Source: Alphaproteobacteria bacterium (GTDB lineage: Bacteria > Pseudomonadota > Alphaproteobacteria > Micavibrionales > Micavibrionaceae). From it: a DNA stretch of 64,000 nucleotides. The stretch covers positions 1 to 64,000 of the forward strand of contig JAJFGR010000018.1 in the NCBI GenBank assembly GCA_021776025.1, in the 5' to 3' direction. This document shows positions 62,054 through 64,000 of this stretch, piece by piece. How positions within the stretch are numbered: position 1 is the stretch's first letter; each line of letters opens with the position of its first letter. A model generated the notes under the pieces. That model saw only the letters and a list, made by a program, of their open reading frames with translations. It was not told the origin of the DNA and did no database searches. Made by a program: the position numbers and the translations under genes.

Positions 62054-63489
62054 TATGCTGCGCTTTTCTTTGAAACATGGGAATGGGAGCGGACGAAATC
62101 CTGCACTTTCGCCAAGTCGTTCGGCAGTGGTGTAAGCAATTCAGGGCACTCCATTAAATCACCCAGACGTTCAGGCAATTGCGGACGGCGGCCAATGGCT
62201 TTTTCGACAGCATCAGGGAATTTGGCGGCGTGCGCACAGGCGAGAGTTACGACTGGAACGGATGGGTCACCTTGCATGCTCAGCGCCGCAGACAGGCCGA
62301 CAGCCGTGTGCGGGTCAATCACTTGCGCGGTTTCATCGTAACAGGATTTAATCATCGCCAATGTTTGTTCATCATCGCAGCGATGGGCGCGGAAATCTTT
62401 ACGGGCTTGATTCATCAGGGCATCGCTTAATTTAAATTTGCCGTTCTTTTTAAATTCGTTCATCAGCTCGGTCAGCTTCAGAGCATCGCGCCCGACAAGA
62501 TCAAACAGATAGCGCTCGAAATTGCTGGAGATCTGAATATCCATGGAGGGGCTTAGCGAGGCTTCAACACCGCTCATTTTCATTTCGCCAGTTTCGAAAA
62601 ATGTTGTGAGGATGTCGTTGCGATTTGAAGAGACCATCAGCGTTTCAATCGGTAGCCCCATTTGCCGGGCAACATGGGCGGCAAACACATTGCCGAAATT
62701 CCCGGTGGGAACGCTGAAAGATACTTTGCGGTGAGGCGCGCCAAGAGCGAGCGCAGTTGTGAAGTAATAGACAATCTGCGCCATAATGCGCGCCCAGTTG
62801 ATTGAATTAATGGCGGAGAGATTCATCTCGGCGCGAAACTTGGCATCGTTGAACATGGCTTTCACCAAAGCTTGGCAATCATCGAACGTGCCGTTGACGG
62901 CGATGTTGTAAACATTATCGGCCTTGACAGTTGTCATCTGCTTGCGCTGCACATCCGAAACGCGCCCGGCCGGATGCAGGATGAAAATGTCGACATTTTC
63001 ACAAGATTTGCAGCCTTCAATCGCGGCGGAGCCGGTATCTCCCGAAGTTGCACCCACGATGGTGACGCGTTCTTTGCGTTTTTCCAGCACATGATCGAAC
63101 AGTCGCCCGAGCAATTGCAGAGCAACATCTTTAAACGCCAAGGTTGGTCCGCGGTGGAGCTCCATCATCCAGACATTTGGCGAAAGCTGGCTGAGCGGCG
63201 TGACAGCGGCATGGTCAAAGACATCCCCGGCATAGGTTTCGTGGACAATTTTGGTAAAGGCTGCGTGGTCAATTGAGGTGCCGATGAACGGCAGCATAAT
63301 TTGCGCGGCGACATCGACATAGCTTTGCCCGGCCATGCGCTCCAGCGTTTTGGTGTCAAAGGTTGGCCAGCTTTCAGGCACATAAAGACCGCCATCAGGC
63401 GCCAGCCCTTCAAGCAGAACTTCTTCGAAGTTTTTTGGCCCGGTATCCTTGGATGTTCCGTGCCCTCTGGTGGAAATATAACGCGTCAT
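62053..63489 (-). CDS. thrC: Threonine synthase
   Basis: PLP enzyme converting O-phosphohomoserine to threonine. STRGHGTSKDTGPKNFEEVL is the characteristic N terminus. The PLP Lys is in RGPTLAFKDVALQLLGRLF, and TIVGATSGDTGSAAIEG binds the phosphate. The ATG at 63487-63489 gives 478 residues. The frame opens 12 codons earlier without conserved sequence. Confidence 0.95.
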   Translation of the reverse strand: MTRYISTRGHGTSKDTGPKNFEEVLLEGLAPDGGLYVPESWPTFDTKTLERMAGQSYVDVAAQIMLPFIGTSIDHAAFTKIVHETYAGDVFDHAAVTPLSQLSPNVWMMELHRGPTLAFKDVALQLLGRLFDHVLEKRKERVTIVGATSGDTGSAAIEGCKSCENVDIFILHPAGRVSDVQRKQMTTVKADNVYNIAVNGTFDDCQALVKAMFNDAKFRAEMNLSAINSINWARIMAQIVYYFTTALALGAPHRKVSFSVPTGNFGNVFAAHVARQMGLPIETLMVSSNRNDILTTFFETGEMKMSGVEASLSPSMDIQISSNFERYLFDLVGRDALKLTELMNEFKKNGKFKLSDALMNQARKDFRAHRCDDEQTLAMIKSCYDETAQVIDPHTAVGLSAALSMQGDPSVPVVTLACAHAAKFPDAVEKAIGRRPQLPERLGDLMECPELLTPLPNDLAKVQDFVRSHSHVSKKSAA

Positions 63490-63553
63490 AATAGCGGTTT
63501 TATGAGGTTTTAAGGGGGGTGTCAATGTATCACCATTACGCTATAATTTTGAG

Positions 63554-63913
63554 ATGGAATTTGTGAACCGCGATGGTGAAATGATTTTAATAAAAAGCAG
63601 CCCTGGTGAGCTTAAAAAGCTTGCTGCTATCCTGTGCGCTGTCAGGCAATTTGATGATCACCTTATTATGCTTCACCCGGAAGAGACGGATATTATCATT
63701 TCCAGATTTGAAAATTTTGATGAAGATCAAATCAGCATGCCTCTTCAGCTTGTTTCCGTTCTGTGTAGCGCGATTAATCTGGGCGCACTGGGCATGGGAG
63801 AAGAGCGTTTTAAGAAATACTGCCCTTTAAAAATTTCAAAGAATGAGCTGGAAGACCTTTATAAAAAACTCTCCGAAGTGCACAATTTAAGCGTGGAATC
63901 GGGCTCATTTTAG
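63554..63913 (+). CDS. Hypothetical protein, 119 residues
   Basis: I do not recognise this protein. It looks soluble, with helical segments (SPGELKKLAAILCAVRQF; SKNELEDLYKKLSEVHNL) and no signal peptide. It is divergent from thrC, with a gap of about 65 nt that must hold both promoters. A possible further gene starts 45 nt downstream. Confidence 0.55.
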   Translation: MEFVNRDGEMILIKSSPGELKKLAAILCAVRQFDDHLIMLHPEETDIIISRFENFDEDQISMPLQLVSVLCSAINLGALGMGEERFKKYCPLKISKNELEDLYKKLSEVHNLSVESGSF

Positions 63914-63958
63914 CGATTTTTTAACATCTACCTTTTATTATAGAGGCGGGTGTAAAAT

Positions 63959-64000
63959 ATGATTGAGCCTTCTAATCTAGACAAAACTATCGATAAAATG
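63959..64000 (+). CDS. Possible start of a further gene (cut by the window edge)
   Basis: An ATG at 63959 opens a frame reading MIEPSNLDKTIDKM to the window end. A GAGGCGGGTG purine-rich stretch lies about 8 nt upstream and can serve as SD. Only 14 codons are seen, so identification is impossible. Confidence 0.3.
   Translation, partial: MIEPSNLDKTIDKM

Noticed and set aside
1-64000. Mobile elements, rRNA genes, tmRNA, RNase P RNA, replication origin
   Set aside because: No transposase, integrase, long repeat, rRNA or recognisable RNA core was found while reading both strands.

Overview
The window reads as a compact chromosomal segment of an alphaproteobacterium of intermediate GC. The evidence is a GcrA-type cell-cycle regulator, one bifunctional Rsh (p)ppGpp enzyme next to rpoZ, an acpS-lepB-rnc-era block, a two-domain cold-shock protein, and the rlmB / tRNA-Tyr / tRNA-Gly / tuf neighbourhood. 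I cannot place it at order level. I see no insertion sequence, integrase, phage module or CRISPR array. Almost everything is housekeeping, mixed with about a dozen small genes I do not recognise.

Layout. 1-4.4 kb: the 5' end of tuf, tRNA-Gly(TCC), a polysaccharide deacetylase, glucokinase, a zinc-ribbon protein, a degenerate-looking tRNA-Tyr and divergent rlmB. 4.5-9.7 kb: an orphan gene, polA, an alpha/beta-hydrolase-fold protein lacking the usual nucleophile, rpmI-rplT. 9.7-18 kb: an orphan gene, a HAD phosphatase, a PIN-domain toxin with its likely antitoxin, pheS-GNAT-pheT, a small membrane protein and an acyl-CoA ligase. 18-29 kb: cold-shock protein, gcrA, era-rnc-lepB-acpS-DUF2062, apt, a cation:proton antiporter, rsh, rpoZ and a family 5 uracil-DNA glycosylase. 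29-35 kb: a broken gene, leuA with a structured leader and a 24-codon upstream ORF, then Trm112-like, Lon-N-domain, thioredoxin-TPR and YbaK-like proteins. 35-47 kb: an orphan pair, tRNA-Gly(GCC), PBP1A, mlaE-mlaF, a VanX-like peptidase facing alr, a 414-residue orphan, dnaB, and rplI-rpsR-rpsF. 47-54 kb: the fatty-acid cluster fabD-fabG-HAD-acpP-fabF-mltG and a DNA-methylase-like gene. 54-59 kb: an asnB / TauE-SafE / epimerase / glycosyltransferase operon that looks like surface-glycan biosynthesis. 59-64 kb: DsbD-N-like protein, AlgH/YqgE, GNAT, M16 peptidase, thrC and an orphan.

How the genes fit together. Translation (tuf, L35, L20, L9, S18, S6, PheST, rlmB, two Gly tRNAs), envelope growth (PBP1A, MltG, Alr, VanX-like, MlaEF, LepB, fab genes) and the stringent response dominate. 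Genes are very tightly packed. Same-strand neighbours often overlap through TAATG or ATGA, and five of ten directly convergent gene pairs share their two stop codons inside one 4-bp TTAR.

I did not find a clear-cut new multi-gene system. The observations most worth a second look are the tRNA-Tyr with a poorly paired acceptor stem, the 13-bp perfect inverted repeat upstream of fabD, the leuA leader with its coupled upstream ORF, the short TSPPF-type methylase, the VanX-like protein with Asp in place of a zinc-ligand His, and the interlocked stop codons.
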